Source: Typha latifolia
Taxonomy: Eukaryota > Streptophyta > Magnoliopsida > Poales > Typhaceae
Assembly (NCBI GenBank): GCA_019914945.1
Contig: CM034102.1
Span: 558,001 to 622,000 of the forward strand
Length of the DNA stretch: 64,000 bases
Direction of reading: 5' to 3'
The first letter of the stretch is position 1; the number at the start of each line of letters is the position of its first letter. A program made the translations under genes and the position numbers. The notes below the pieces were generated by a model. That model was given only the letters and a program-made list of their open reading frames with translations. It had not been told where the DNA came from and did not search any database. Shown piece by piece: positions 11,326 to 27,795 of this stretch.

Positions 11326-14300
11326 TTAAATAACATTCGATAATATGTGATTCCCTGCATCCAGAATGGCTTCATCATGGGCAGGCGTGGTGCTGCATGC
11401 AGGAGTTACATTCAATTAAATGAACTATTTCAATTCATAATAAAGTATGAAAATAATTTAAGATATAAGGAGCAAAGTTACCTGAGGTAGCTTAATGCAG
11501 ACATCCGGTAGAGGCACGTAAATACAAGGAGATGCAACCCAATGGAGTAAAAGAAAATGAAGGTACGGGCATATCTGTGTTAGGGTAAAGACACAATCCA
11601 TAGCAATATTAACTTCAATTTTAAGATAAAAAGCATAACAATTTGACAAAAAATGACCTAGCTAGCTTTGTATTAAATTATATTTCTACATCAAATACAG
11701 GATGCAGATGAGCAAGAAACCGGCTTGAGAAATCAGGAAGTTCAGTGTGCTATCCTAGATATAAGTATTTTCTCTTTATATGGATATAGTTAGGAGTGGT
11801 ATGCATTCTATTGCAGTGAGTTCATACCAACACTAACAAGGACCTTATTCTGCAAACAATCTCATGTAATTTGGCTTTCAGATAATGATTCTATGCAGAC
11901 TGTAGATTGCAGACTGACTACAATGCCAGAAAGTGTCAATTTCTGAATTGATATTTGTATCATGAACAAGAACACGGATTTACTCTTATGACAGCCTCCA
12001 ATTAATGTCCAAAAAATTCAGTTGATTCAGTCAAAAATAAACTTGTATTAAAATATTATGATGTTCCGTCAGTGTAACATTTAGCAGTAGTTTTGAGCAT
12101 TCACTTTCCTTCGTTCACCATACCTGTCACACAGGTACAAGCTACAAGGTATCATAACATATATGTTGGTGTACATGAACTGTAGATAATTCTCCAAGTT
12201 AAATAATTAGCCTACCCATTTATGTGAAAAAAATGAATTAATACTGGGCAAGGAAGAAATTCTTAGTTCCCTGCTACTATAAAACTGAAAAGGATGAATA
12301 ACTAGTATGCGCATTATAATATCCAGCACTAAAACAGGAACTTTTGCGAGAACACTTGAATAGAGGCATTTAGTTATATAACTTCCAGCAGAACAGACAA
12401 AAAGCCAGTTCAATTAGAAAAATATTAGGTTGCTACACCAAAAAATAAGTCAATTTAAATGGAAAAGATAGCAAATACATACTTGTTACCAAGAAGAAAG
12501 CGACCACTACTAAGAGTTATTTTATCTCGTAAACCAAGTTCCTTGTACCGTTGATCCCTTTCCTGGATTGATTACCAATAAGGTGACATGTTAGAAGATT
12601 CAGTTTAACAGTTGTAAACGTTGTGGACAGAAGGAACTTTTTTACCTTCTTTGAGAAAGCAGCAAAAGGATTTATATCATCCTCATACATTTTTTTATAC
12701 TTCGATTCAACATCTGAACTAAAACCACTTTCAATATCTTCTGCATACTGAAAAGTTAGATACTAAGGTCACCAACATCTAATGAATATTAAAAATGTAA
12801 CAAATTGATGGACCAAAAAAAGTATAAGAAACCTTCTTTGGTCCCCTAGAAACAAGTTTCTCATTGCTGTAGTCTTGGACATAACGGATCTTCCCATAGA
12901 GTTTCACATTGTCAGCTTTTGTCTTTTCCAGTTCCACAGCTAGCATCCCCATCTTCTCCTTTAAGTGTCTCATTTCCTTGTGCACCAGAAAATAAATACA
13001 ATATTATAATTAGACAGCAGAATGAAGTAATCATAGCCACACTAAATGTGTTGTCAGGATATACCTCCTCTGTATCTCTTAAGCGTGTTCGGAAACGATC
13101 ACGCTGATTGCAAATTACTTTAAGCATTGAACTTTGATCTTGATCAGAAGCTAAATGTCTTTGATCTGTACCCTGATTTATATAAGGAAACTAAACTTGA
13201 AATGACGGACAAAAGATCAAACATAAAAAAGTTGGTACAATTCTTTTGGAAGTAACAAGTGGTCATAAAACAGACGAAAAGTTTGAATGCACTGTACAAA
13301 TGCATATCTAAAATGAGAAAACTTCATTAAATATTTGCTAATGTCGAAACATGCAACTGAAGAATATTTTAACAGAAGCAATGAAACCAGATGCCACAAT
13401 TTGTGGTTTCATCCAGAAGCAATGAAACCACAAACATGATGTCAATGATAAATTATGAAAGCCAGATCATTGGTATGTTTGTTTCTCGTAATAATATACA
13501 TATTATATCAATTCTTAATTCTTTTACACATAAAATAATTATTAGAACATGGAGTTAAACACATATACTAGATGTTACTTTTCATAATTTCTGAATAGGA
13601 GAATATAATAAGAATAGTGGGCTGTTTGAAAATACTAGATAATCCAATACCATATTCAATAATGTTGGTAGAGAACCATCATAATTCCCTAACAGAAACA
13701 TACAAGAAACAGCTAGGAACTTAAAACTTTCAAATCTTATACTCTAAATTTCTAATACCCACCATTATTGAGAAAATTGCAAGAAGTTATGTATACTTAA
13801 CATACTGATATTTCTTGTGCATATATTACACAGTTCAAGGCTCATATTATCATATAGAATTGAGCTGACAATAATCAATTTAAATAAAACTAAATACAAT
13901 CAAGAAAGAAAAGACAATCAATGGACATTACAGAATTAAAAAGCTAACTAAGATAACCTCAGATACTTCACTCGTACTCATCTCCTGAAGATCCCAATCA
14001 TTTAAAACTAAGCCTTTTCGGTCAACTGAACTGCAACCCTGTAGAAGAAAACAGACATATCAATATTCATTCATAATCTGTTTTTATTTCTAGAAGAATA
14101 AGTTTTGATTGTGTTGTATGTATTTGGATCAGAAGATCACATAATATATTTCAATAATAAAATTGAAATGAAATTGCAAGAAAAAATTAGAATTTCTAAT
14201 TCCCTTGTACATTAGTGAGCTTGTAGAAAGAGGGGAAGAGCAGAATTTTTTACTAACTTTACTTGTACAAGAATAATATAGTTTGTTAAATATGTAAAAG

Positions 14301-17300
14301 AGAACATATATAGACTAGACATAGTACATTCATGACGTTGAAATAGAGTACATAAAGGGTAAAAATCTCTACCTCCTGGTAACTTAATACAATTGACAAA
14401 TTGTAAAAAGGAAAAAACTTCCAGAACATAGTCAAGACCAAACCTTCAGTATGTCATCCTCTAACTTTGTAATCAACTTTTGCTGTTCTTCAGCCTTCGA
14501 AGTTAGTTCAGCAATTTTCCTTTCAGCTGCTTCTAGCGCACTTGTCTTTTCTGAAATTTTAACCTTAAGAACAGGGTAAAAATGTCATAAGGATGGAATT
14601 GGAGAATAAGACTAACAGTAAACAGACAATTAAATACTGCTAACTTTATAAATAGATGGATATAATTAACTACTCACTTTGATGCAAGTAGCTTAAAGTC
14701 AAGTATTGTGATTAAATTGTTGACAAGAAGAAAATTGAATTAGTATAAAATAATTCATGTACAAGAGTCAATTATAAATTCCAACCTTCAATTGTGTCAG
14801 CTCATGCTCCATTTTTTTGTTTTTGTCAAGCAACAGAGACTCTAGCTTGCTCATTTCTTCCCCATTTGTAGCTAGTTCCCAATCTTCTGCCTCAATTGAG
14901 TTGTATCCAACTGCCTGATGAGAAGATCAATTGTTCAGCAGGACAGAGGACCAATATTACAAAAGTAGAATCATCAAATGGAAAAGGGATGAATATTTAT
15001 ACAGGCTCATTATCTAACACAGAACAAGGTTCTAATAGAGGCAGATTAATTCGAAGCACCTGTAAAATTTTGACTTTTTTATGCAGATCATCAACTAGTT
15101 TTGCAGTGGGTCTTTCTTGAAGCTCTTTCCTCATCTCCATGAGAGCAGCATCCTGCCAATTTAGAAAAGGAGAAACTAAGATAGGATACAAAAAGATCGA
15201 TAGTTAGCCAGATATACTGTTGTAAGATCTAATTAGTTGACCCCTTGACAGCAGCACATACATGCACTTTCAAAGGCCAGAGTCTCACTTCAATCTTTAC
15301 TCCTTAGTTATCATGGGTGTAGGTGAACACTTAGCTATCTTAATATACGTCCCATTCAGTAAAATGATTTCCATGAGTGAACTCTTTCAGAAAAAACATT
15401 AAATACACTTCTGAACTCAACTTCTGCATTATCCAGAATTCCGATATTTGATAAGCTTTGTTAAGTTTATAAACCAATAAAAAACATGATAAAGAGGAAC
15501 CAGTTAAGCACCTGATAGCCTTACTATTCTTAACAAATTAGTTTAAAGGTAAAGCACACTTGAATATTATTTGCCGTGAAATCAGAAAAGATAGCGCATG
15601 GGTTCAGAAATATTTATACAGGTTTTTCTGCAAAATTACACATCTAATATTGACATTCACATTCTATCAATTCAGCCAAGCTGCAGTAAGCATGCTAGCT
15701 TGAATAGATATACTGCCTTGTCAATTTCTGAATTCATGTGTAAAGGCACGTGAATGTGCACTTCTTGTCAGAATAATCACTCCAAAATCAGAACGCAAAG
15801 TCTGTACGTCATTTGCTATTCTTATTTGGATAAAAAGGATGCTCCAAATAATAGCTGCACATTTCAATAAAATGGATGCTTCAAAATGTCAAAAAATAAA
15901 TGGTCCTGAAATAGAATTTATATCTCCTGAGAATTTAATAAATCAACTAATCAAGAACCAAAAATGACATCAGAAAAAATTTTAATTAAACTGGAAGAAC
16001 TTCAAAACCTTCTCGTTCAGTAATGTATTCAACTTCTTGATTTCATTAATGTGCTGCTCCCTCTCATTTGACAAAGTGGTTTCTATATTGCGGATTTCCA
16101 AGTTCAACTCAGATATTATCTTCTCCTTTGCATTCAGGGAACTCTCAAGCATGTTGCTAGATTCCAAATAATCACTGCAAGCAATTCCTTTATAAGATTG
16201 AGAATCCAACTTGAAAAAGTTACTATTTGTACCAAGAACGAAAGAAACCATTAAAGTACTATGCAACCAACTGACACATCGGATCCCAATTATCCAATTT
16301 CCAATTCAAATTTTGCAATATATGAAACCAACTGATGACCAATGTCAAAATATCATATAAAATATTTAAATGAATCCTGATATTGTCAGATAACCATTAC
16401 AAAAGATTGAACTATTGTAGAAGAATTGGAGGTCACATCAGTGGAAATAGTAAGAGATGAATTCCAAAGGCATACATAACAATACTGACAGAGAAAACAT
16501 GGTCATATTCAAGCATGATAACGAAGCTTTGCAGATCATTAATACATTTAGTTCTATAAGACATCCACAACTCTTAACCCTCTTCTTACAACACCAATTC
16601 CAATTTTCAAGTATAGATCTTATAGTCAACACAAGTTTTACGACAATTAGTTAGTATGGAATAAAAACTTTCATGCAGCCTGATAATTATTCCATAGTGA
16701 ATTAACAAACCAAATTAGCCCAAGCAAGGATCTTTATGCCACCTCATGCCAGTCAGCGCTGCCAGTAAAAAAAACTAGTAACTTGACTGCCAACGTTATT
16801 GCATCAAATTATTTTAAAAAAAAAGCCAAGTTTCAATAACTTAAATTGTTGACCATTGAATGGTAGAAGTAGAACATGTAAATTTATCCTTTAATCAGTC
16901 ATATTATACAAATTTCACTAAATATGGGATGAAATTTTGGCTCATATTGTAAATACAAAATGAAGTACCAAATAAAATATATAGAAAAATAAAAGGATAA
17001 ATAAATGAAAATGGAGGAAGAACTGAAAAACTGCCAAAGTGTAGAGAAGTTCATATTCTAGAAACTGAAGATTCAACAACTTCACAACACTCAATCAAAG
17101 TAGAACTGCAGCTTCAAAGACAAACTACCATTGAGCTCCATAAAATCCACAAAAAAATGCTTAAGCATCGTGCAATAGAGCCAAGATGTGTGTATGCAAA
17201 TCACCTATGAAGTTATAAATCTAATCAGAATGATCTTGATTTGTCCATTAGAAAAGATGACCATTGTGTTTCAAATAGAAAAGTATCATTTTGGACACTC

Positions 17301-20300
17301 TTTAAATGCCTAAGTGAAGTTAGCAACAACACATGTTACCTGCCATGACACATTCATGGTACAGTGCAAAAAGAATTAGATACCTAGAGAAGAAAGCATC
17401 AGGGAAAATCTTAGGCAGATAATCTTGAAGACAAAAACTGACCTGCTTCTGTTTCCATCTTCCTCATTAGTTGACTGCAACTGAGATCGCAAAAGGCCCT
17501 ACATGTAACTTGTAAAGTTTAGCTAGCATAAGAGGATTAATGTTGCAAGGTGTAACACTTAGCCAAAAAAAGATCTAGTTGCACCACAATAACAATAACA
17601 ATAAGAAGTAAACCATGACGAAGAAGAACAAAGCCCTGATCTCCAATACCAATATGAGATTTACCAAAGCATGTAAATGTCACAAAATCTCTTTTCAACT
17701 AGTAAATATTACACTTGTCACCTGAAAAAAAGCTAAGACTCCTTTGTGTTTGTTCCATTTAAAAATAAGTCGGAGTTTCTTGAATCATTTCAATAGCCAA
17801 TTCTTCTTGATCTTAGCTTCTCCTTCTATTGGACAAATCTACTGTTCATAAAATTCTCAATACATTCACATAGAACATACAATGGAATGGCCTTATGCAG
17901 GTCAATCAGAAAAATCAAGCAGTCAAAATTGACAATCAGATATTTCGTTACTCCAAAGATATTTTCCTTCATATAGAAAAAGACAAACCGAAGGAAAATG
18001 AAGAAACAAATATACAATTTTGTCTTATACAACAGTTCTTATCTTTTTCTCACAAGATAAGATATGCATGCCACGGTGTATTAAATTTCTCAGGGGTAAC
18101 ACTGTAGGAAAAAGTATTTGTACCTTTTCTCTCTCAAGGCTAATTAAACGTGACTGAGCACGTTCAACCTCATCCATTAAAAGAGTGACCTCAGATTCCT
18201 TCTCGGCTCTTTCTTCCTCTATAGTCATTAAAAATGTTAGATAAGACTCCTTGGTTCTCAAATTAATTCATAGAGCCACTAGTATCTCAGCATGAAGGAA
18301 GTAACAGTCAAAACAGAAACAAAAGTATGTGTCTGGAAATTGTTAGGATTAGCCTACCTGATTGAGTACGTAACTCAAACAATTGCGTTTGTGCAGACTC
18401 ATGCAGCTTTTGCATATTCTTCACACTTTCTGTAGCTTGCCGAAGTTGATCCTGCAATGAACGTTCTCTGCCGCCATATTTCAGAAATAGTCAATTCAAA
18501 AGAAATCTGGTACATCAACACTTAAACAATTGATGAATGCATGTAAAGTCCTGATATTTCAAAAGTATTCTTAGAAAATGTAAGTCACATTTCCGAGTTA
18601 TCAGTTAAAAGAGGTACCTTTCCTTTAGGGCCTCAAGAGTTTTCTGGTTTTCTTCCGCTAAGCTTCGTTGCTTCATTTCAACTATCTCTCTCACTTTTTC
18701 CTCCATCTAAGCTCATTAAGTGAGAATGTTATAAAAAGTTTAAAACAGATTTTTACTTAGATAAAGTTCCTACAGCTGAGAAACAATCAGTATCTGCTAA
18801 CTTAATGAAATAAGCAAGACAGACTAGCAACCATATAAACAATAAGTTAATGCCAAGATAGTAAACTATAATAAGAACAAACCTGTTGCTCTAGTTGGCG
18901 GTTTCTCTCCTCAAGTCTTCTGATTGTTGCTTGTTGATTCTTTAGGTGTGTAGCTTCAGCCCGATACTCTTCAAGCTCAAGTTTCATTTTTCGATTCTCA
19001 GATTCAAGTTCAGATAATTTTTGGTCTTGGTCCTACATTAAGAATGATTACACAAGCCAGAAAGCAATTAAAGTTTCAAGAGTAAAGTTTTACCATCTTC
19101 ACAAGTGCAAAGCAAATGATAGCCAAGCAAGAAATGAAGAATGCAATAACCAAGATGGAACTTACAGCAATAGAAGAAAGAGCTGGATAAGGATCCGGAG
19201 CTTCATAAAGCTTCTGGTAGATGTTAAGAAATGCATTTTCTCCAAACTTTGCTCTCTTTGTGAGATTATCAACTTCTTCTTGATAACCCTTAAGTAATGA
19301 GTTAAACAAACTGAGCTTCTCATCTGCAGATGCTTTCTTGAAATCTGTAAAAGGAAAACACAATATATATCCACAACCCACTTGATGAGATTCCAAAATA
19401 AGCTTTAGCCAAAACTATATTCAGAAAATCAACTCCAAATAATTCCATATTGGTGGGAAAGCATGAAGCATACCACGAGTACTCTCAGCAAGCTTCCGCC
19501 TGTTTTTCTGACTAGTTTCCTGGTTTTCTGCAATCTTTAGCCCCTGTTCATCCAGACCACTTCTTTCTTTTTCTAAGTCAAAATCTGATAAGCATTAACA
19601 TGAACCAAACTCAATTAAATTCTTGTATTAATATAGCACATTCTTTTATGCTACATAGTGAACCACTTCTTTCTTTCATTAAATCTACTTAGTACATCAA
19701 AGGAAATCTTATCAGTGTCCACAATTAATGTTAATATACTTTTAAAAAGATTAGACATTATTAGCCTGTGCATCTAGGAACCATGCAATTCAGTAGATTC
19801 AGCACTCTATTACTGAAAAACCCACCACATAAACTCATCACAAGTCTGTCAACTTTTTCTCGCAATTATGGCCCATTTTTCAACTATGCCTCACCATGCA
19901 GAAAGCATGATTAGGACATCAATCTTACAATACAATATTTGGTTCACTCATCAAATGCATTTAATCTCAAGGGCCCATTTAAGAAGAAATTACTCAATAT
20001 GTTTTTCCATGCAAGTAATCCAACCTATATGGAACGTCTATATGTTATATAATAACAAGTACAAGAATCTAAATCCATATTTAAACCACATTTGACTCTC
20101 TTTAACGAGATGGCGATCTAAACCTAGTGGATCGAGGAATTTTTTGAATTTTCTAATCTTTAGAAGGGAGAAGGAAAAGGAATCCTCGGGTGTTCGACTC
20201 CTGAACCCCCGAGATCTGGCCCACCGCATTCATAATTTCCATTGCTCCCCGATAACATATAAAAGAAACCCAATTCATAAACAGATCGAGATCCATTGGT

Positions 20301-20490
20301 TCGTGATCACCTGCCAAATAGATTCTTCGACATCCCCATCACTCGCGCAGATCGAAGGTACCAACGAGGAAAGAAGTAAAAGCAGAGAAACGAGATGAGC
20401 AGTACCTCTCCAGAAGCTGCAGACGACGGCGAGAGGGGAAGGCGAACTCCCCTTGTCTCTCTCGGATGCGCCTGCTTGATTCAACTCCAT
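11326..20490 (-). CDS. CASP: Golgi coiled-coil protein CASP
   Basis: Plant orthologue of CASP, the C-tail-anchored Golgi-rim tether related to CUX1 splice products. Nineteen exons: 20490-20406, 19584-19474, 19344-19166, 19032-18883, 18706-18618, 18467-18358, 18218-18124, 17498-17443, 16174-16009, 15152-15060, 14914-14786, 14563-14444, 14038-13958, 13172-13065, 12976-12833, 12747-12646, 12562-12483, 11574-11482 and 11392-11326. Every phase closes and gives about 685 aa; I recall about 689 for Arabidopsis CASP. Landmarks in order: FDLEKERSGLDEQGL near the N-terminus, AKFGENAFLNIYQKLYEAPD, long heptad-rich coiled coil, DQDQSSMLKVICNQRDRFR, TKADNVKLYGKIRYVQDY, SKYKKMYEDDINPFAAFSKK, SSGRFLLGNKYARTF, then a single C-terminal membrane span (FIFFYSIGLHLLVFTCLY) and a short lumenal tail ending LSNVI. 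The ATG at 20490 begins MELNQAGASERDKG, as in the family. Confidence 0.95.
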
Positions 20491-21865
20491 GGGAGCTTCA
20501 AATCGATTCCTCCACCCTCGCCTCTATAGATTTCGTCGATCGAATTGACGAAATGGATTTCCGATACCGGGAAAGGAGACGGATAATTTGGTTTCTAGGG
20601 TTTGGGAAGTGGAATTTGTTTATTTGCAGAGAGAATTGGCTCCGAGATCTGATCTAACGATGTCAGTATTCTTCTTCGAGTTTAAGTAATGGACTTGTAA
20701 ATAATGGAAAAAGGATTTAATAAAAAGTGGTTTTATACAAATTGGCACCGCTGTATTATCGATTTTATAAGAAGGCTATTTTGTTGCAAATTCCCGCAGT
20801 GCCCCTCTCAGATAAACTTTTCGTTCATAGATTTTTTTACCAAAATGGCCCTATCGACAAACTTATTTTACTCAAATAGCTCATTCCTCATCATCGATAT
20901 GTTACATTAGTTGTAAACCGCTGGAAGGTCAACTCATCATCGACGTTTTATTTTTATTTAAAAATATATAAAAGAAAAAATAAAATTATATATTCCTTAA
21001 TTCATATTTGTATGTTAATTTGATAAATTAAGATAAACTATGGAAGTTTATCGTTTTACACGATAATAAAGTAAAGAAAATATTAAAATTTAAAATCAAA
21101 TAAAATAAATACAATTTTCTTTTCTTTTTTACTTTCCTGTTCTTAAATTTGCTGAGATAGTCCTATATTTAAGTTAAAATGCTGAATTTATGTATATAGT
21201 ATAAACCAATGGCCTCCTCAGTTGACTTTTGTGGGTTCTGGTATAAAGTATTTAGGATAAAAAAAAATGAAACTACAACATGGTCCTTTTGCGAACAATT
21301 CTATCTGCAAATTGTTCAATTTGAAATATCTTTTGCTCTGAATAAATCAATAAGCCGTGCAGCAATTATGAGAAAATAAGAATTAAACATAGATCAAGTA
21401 TGGATCTCAAAACCGAAAGGTTTTCCGATTCCTTGATGTTTTCCAAACAGAATTGCAGAAATATTTCTATTTAACCTACAAATCTTGACGGAAGGAACGT
21501 TAATAATAATTAATAATAGGAACCAGCGAGAAAGGTTGATCTTAGTTCTGTACAAATATTTTTAGCAGGCATTCTACACTTGTGACAGATCCTTGAAACC
21601 CAATATAAAACAATCACGGTACATAGGAGAAAGCTGCAACAATTTAACCACACAGTAGTGACAACTGCCAGAGATAAAATTTATGCATAATTATAAATAA
21701 AGCAAACAATGAAAGGACGCACTTTGAACATATTTAGAACATTTTGTCACATAAATGGTTCATCCACAAACTATAAGCTAAAGACGACAATCTCCAACCA
21801 CATTAAATCCGATACAAAACTAGAAAGATCTAGGGCAGACGGAGTTAGAACAGTCGGATTTCCCA
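20491..21865. other. CASP promoter and 14-3-3 3' flank
   Basis: The 20491-20700 part is the likely CASP promoter and leader. The rest is AT-rich, with the 14-3-3 3' UTR near 21.7-21.86 kb. No recognisable gene or element. Confidence 0.5.
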
Positions 21866-24265
<2,400 letters not shown>

Positions 24266-25012
24266 TGTCACCGCTCTTCTTTCTTAGCAAACAAATATAT
24301 CCTTATCTTCTTATCTCAGCCTGTAGAGAGACTAAGGATCAGACCAAAGCCTAACTTTTTTCCAAAGGGTAGAAACTATAAAAAAGATGGAACAAAATGA
24401 TCTTTTCCTCCCTTTGCACTCTGATTTGTGATGAGACAAATCTGAAAGATGTAACATTTCATTGATGCTCCATATCAAAAGCTATTTACTGAGACAAAGG
24501 TGCCAACAATTAAAAAGAAAGGAAAAAGAAATCAGAAAAATATTATTTATTGGTCAGTTCCTAGCAGATCTACAATTTCTCAGACCAAAGCAGTTTAAAA
24601 CAAGGTTAGCTTCCATTTTTATGATCTCTTTCATTCCTATTTACAAAAATAACTTTAAACATTTTAAGGCGTGCTCCTTAAGAGATCATTCATCTACTTG
24701 AACAGAATATATCGAAAAGCACAAAAGATCGCAAAAATGTCCAGAAAGAACATGGAACAATAAGATTTAACCTACAAAATCCCTCAAAGAAACATCACAA
24801 AGGAATAAAACAAAGTACTTCTTAATCGATCAAAAAGCGACGAAGAATATTAGAAAAAAAATTACCTTCCAAGAGAAACCCTCGCAGCAGCCTTCTTTTC
24901 CTCCTCTTGCTTTCAGTCTCTTTGATTCGATTTATTAAAGGGAGGGAGCCCAATTCCTCGGGCAATGAGCTGTCCACCCTAGAAACACTGCCCTTTTCCA
25001 ATCATACATCGA

Positions 25013-25020
25013 CACGTGGC
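25013..25020. promoter_or_regulatory. G-box/ABRE-like CACGTGGC
   Basis: CACGTGGC is the core recognised by bZIP factors such as ABFs. It lies about 150 bp upstream of the inferred 5'-UTR donor of the 14-3-3 gene, in a GC-rich block. Motif match only. Confidence 0.35.
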
Positions 25021-25446
25021 CGCATCAGAAGTCGGCATCCGCCCAGCGCGGGCGTCGACGGTCAAACACGACACCGCTAACTGCGCCGAGCGAGTAGTCG
25101 TGGGAGCCCGCCTGTCGGATGCAGCATACGAGAGAGCTACTCAGTTAAATCTCATCCGTGAAACATCTCATATGGACGGGTGAGATCGAAGAGGAAGATG
25201 TTCCCTGTTCGTCGAAGAACAGTAAGATACAAAAAGACTTTATTTAGTTCACGAAGAAGATGCCCTTTCTTGGTATCTCCCGCAATCATTCCATGTGAAC
25301 CTCTCCCCACGCCTCATCGTGTGTTCGATCTCCAGCTGGACCGAAAGTTACATTTTAGCACCATACATTCCATTTTTTTTTATTACAACTATTCAAAAAA
25401 ACAAAAAACTGGCCCATTAGCAGCCTTTAGAGTCGGCCCTAAAGAA

Positions 25447-25468
25447 ATATTGGGCCACGGCCCAATAT
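25447..25468. promoter_or_regulatory. Perfect 10-bp palindrome of site II/TCP type
   Basis: The half site atattgggcc and its exact reverse complement are separated by 2 bp. Each arm contains TGGGCC. It lies about 135 bp upstream of the sulfotransferase-like start codon, so it could belong to that gene's promoter. Confidence 0.4.
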
Positions 25469-25603
25469 AGTTGTATGTGGTTTGTATGGATGGGAGGTCG
25501 GGGGGGTCTATTGTCCGCTTCACAAGGCTACTGACGCGCTTCACAAGGTTTGGCGCACAACGAGTTCCTCTTCTCATAACTCCCATTCTTGCTTAGTTTT
25601 CCA

Positions 25604-27124
25604 ATGGCTCCCATCCCACCACACGCTCGAGATATCGAAGAGACGAATGGTTTCCTCTCTTCCCTTCCATTGACTGAAGACTGGATACTGTCGCTCCACC
25701 TCTACCAGAGCTTTTGGTTATACGAACCCCACATCCCCCACGTCATCGCCGCCCAACACCAGGTCAGCTTCACCCCTCGCCCCTCCGACGTCATCCTATC
25801 CACCTTCCCCAAGTGCGGCACGACGTGGCTCAAAGCGCTCGCCTTCGCGGTTATGAACCGCTTTGTTTACGCCTTCGCCGACCACCCCTTGTTGTCGAAG
25901 AACCCCCACGAGTGTGTCCCCTAATTGGAGATCCCGTTGAAACGTGACGCCGCCGTCTTCGACTTCGAGAAGCTTCCCTCGCCGAGGCTCCTCGCCACCC
26001 ACATGCCGTACTCGATGCTGCCGGCGTCGGTGGCCGGATCAGGCTGCAAGGTGATCTACCTGTGCCGGGAGCCGAAGGATACGTTCGTGTCACTGTGGCA
26101 CTTCCACAAGATGTTGGACGTGGAGATTGAGTTGGGCCCGGAGTTCGACTTGTTCTGCGACGGGGTCTCCGTCAACGGGCCGTTCTGGGATCATGTGCTC
26201 GACTACTGGGAGGAGAACCTCAAGAGGTCCGACAAGGTTAGATTGCATTCTACTTATGGAAAGATATATCATTTTTGTTGTCAACCCGACTATCCAACCT
26301 GCAGATTCCAAAAATTTGCATTTAACACCCTGCATTACCTGCATTTTCACATATTTACGTGTAATATTTACAAATCAAATCTTATATTTTGTCAAAATGT
26401 ATAAAGAAACGACCTTGACATTATTTCAGTTTTCACGTGGAAGAGAAAAGAGATAGAAGATAGAAGATTGGATAGAAGATTGGATAAGAACTCACTTCAA
26501 TTTTAGTCGAATCAAAATGGCCTCTCTTAACATTTGAAGTTGAAGAAGAGATAAAATTCATAGTGCATTAAAAGAAAAGAAAAGAAAAAACAAGAAGAAG
26601 ATGAGATATTTTTTATATTTAAAAAAAAATGGTCTATAATGGATAGAATATTCTCATCTCCCATGATAGTGTTGGTGTAAAGCTAATCCCAGAGGGCCAC
26701 AGTCTATTTTATAATTAACCTACGCTCACTTGAACCACTATTCTCGTAATCTACTTCATTGTCATCCCTCGTCATGCAGGTGCTTTTCTTAGAGTACGAG
26801 GAGATGATGGCCGGCACAACGCACACAGTTAGGAAGCTGGCCGAGTACATGGGCTGTCCATTCTCATCGGAGGAGGAAAAGGATGGAGTAGTGGAGGAGG
26901 TAGCAAATTTGTGCAGCTTCAAGAAACTCACAGGATTGGAGGTGAACAAAGATAAAGGTGAAAGAACAGGCAAAGTAGTGCTTGCTAATGCCTCCTTCTT
27001 TAGGAAGGGGGAGGTGGGCGATTGGAGTAACCACTTGAGCCCTCAAATGGGGAAGAAGATGGATTCCATCGTTAAGCACAAAGTGTGGCGACTCAGGGCT
27101 CACGTTCTAAAACTTTTGTATTAG
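25604..27124 (+). pseudogene. Cytosolic sulfotransferase (SOT), nonsense and frameshift lesions
   Basis: Family of PAPS-dependent sulfotransferases acting on flavonoids, steroids, brassinosteroids or hydroxy-jasmonates; the substrate cannot be told. Exon 1 is 25604-26236 and exon 2 is 26780-27124. The 5'-phosphosulfate loop is visible as TFPKCGTTWLKAL, the 3'-phosphate region as YLCREPKDTFVSLWHF, and the C-terminal PAPS motif as FRKGEVGDWSNHL. Codon 107 is TAA (25922-25924) in HECVP-stop-LEIPL, where a family member would have an aromatic residue, so the protein is cut before most of the domain. Near the end, frame +1 after the AAA run at 27080-27082 reads CGDSGLTF then stop (27108-27110), the usual family terminus; the in-frame reading gives an atypical tail. 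So there are two lesions, probably a dying gene. A sequencing or assembly error is possible. Confidence 0.85.
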
Positions 27125-27795
27125 TATGAGTTTTGGGTTGTTTAATATAGTTTGTGATTTTTATTGTCCAGAATTATGTTGTTTTTTTTTTGTGTGTGTT
27201 TTGCTTTGATTAATATGCGATCTCTTGTAACAAACAACCAATCAATCGTTGTCATACAACCACGGAAATAAATTTCTCTCACTGTTGTGAGCAGTTGGAT
27301 ACCATGAATAAGAAATGGTATAATGTTATAATGTTTTTAAAGTGATAAAGTAAATGCATGATCGAATTATAAATATCCAGATAATGGAACAACAATAAAA
27401 ATAAAGTACGCTTTCGAAATAAAAAGAAAATGACTTTGAGGTAGATTTTTACAAATTTATTAGAAAGATGAGGATTTCGCAATAAATCCAAATGTTAGGT
27501 GGTGATATGCAAAAGAATCCGTATTCGTAAAAGAAGGTGGTGGAAATCACCGATTCACCGGAGTTCGCATGCCGAATTCCACATGCAGGTCCATCAGCCA
27601 TTCCGAGCCGCTTCTCCGGCCATCCGTCCCCGTAAGAATCTCCACACCGTCTATTCTACTTCTTCTCCAAGATACCAAACCAATCTCTTCTTCTCTTCTC
27701 CTTCCCTTCCTGTTCTTTCGCCTCTCCTAAAGAAGCGAGCAGGGATTCCTACTCTTCAATGGGTTCTCCGTAGTTCGAGCCGCAGTCGATCCACC
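27125..27795. other. Sulfotransferase 3' flank and ACD11-like 5' flank
   Basis: AT-rich to 27.5 kb, then pyrimidine-rich leader-like DNA from 27.6 kb up to the ACD11-like ATG. The left copy of a degenerate direct repeat (core aggtggtgatatgc) is at about 27496-27510. Confidence 0.45.

Larger units (their letters stand above)
24266..25603. other. 14-3-3 leader, 5'-UTR intron and promoter; sulfotransferase 5' flank
   Basis: On the minus strand CTTGGAAG|GTAATT at 24866/24865 is a good donor and GCTAAG near 24290 a plausible acceptor, so about 24.29-24.87 kb is probably a 5'-UTR intron. From 24.9 to 25.2 kb the DNA becomes GC-rich and promoter-like. 25.2-25.6 kb leads into the damaged sulfotransferase. 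Confidence 0.5.
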
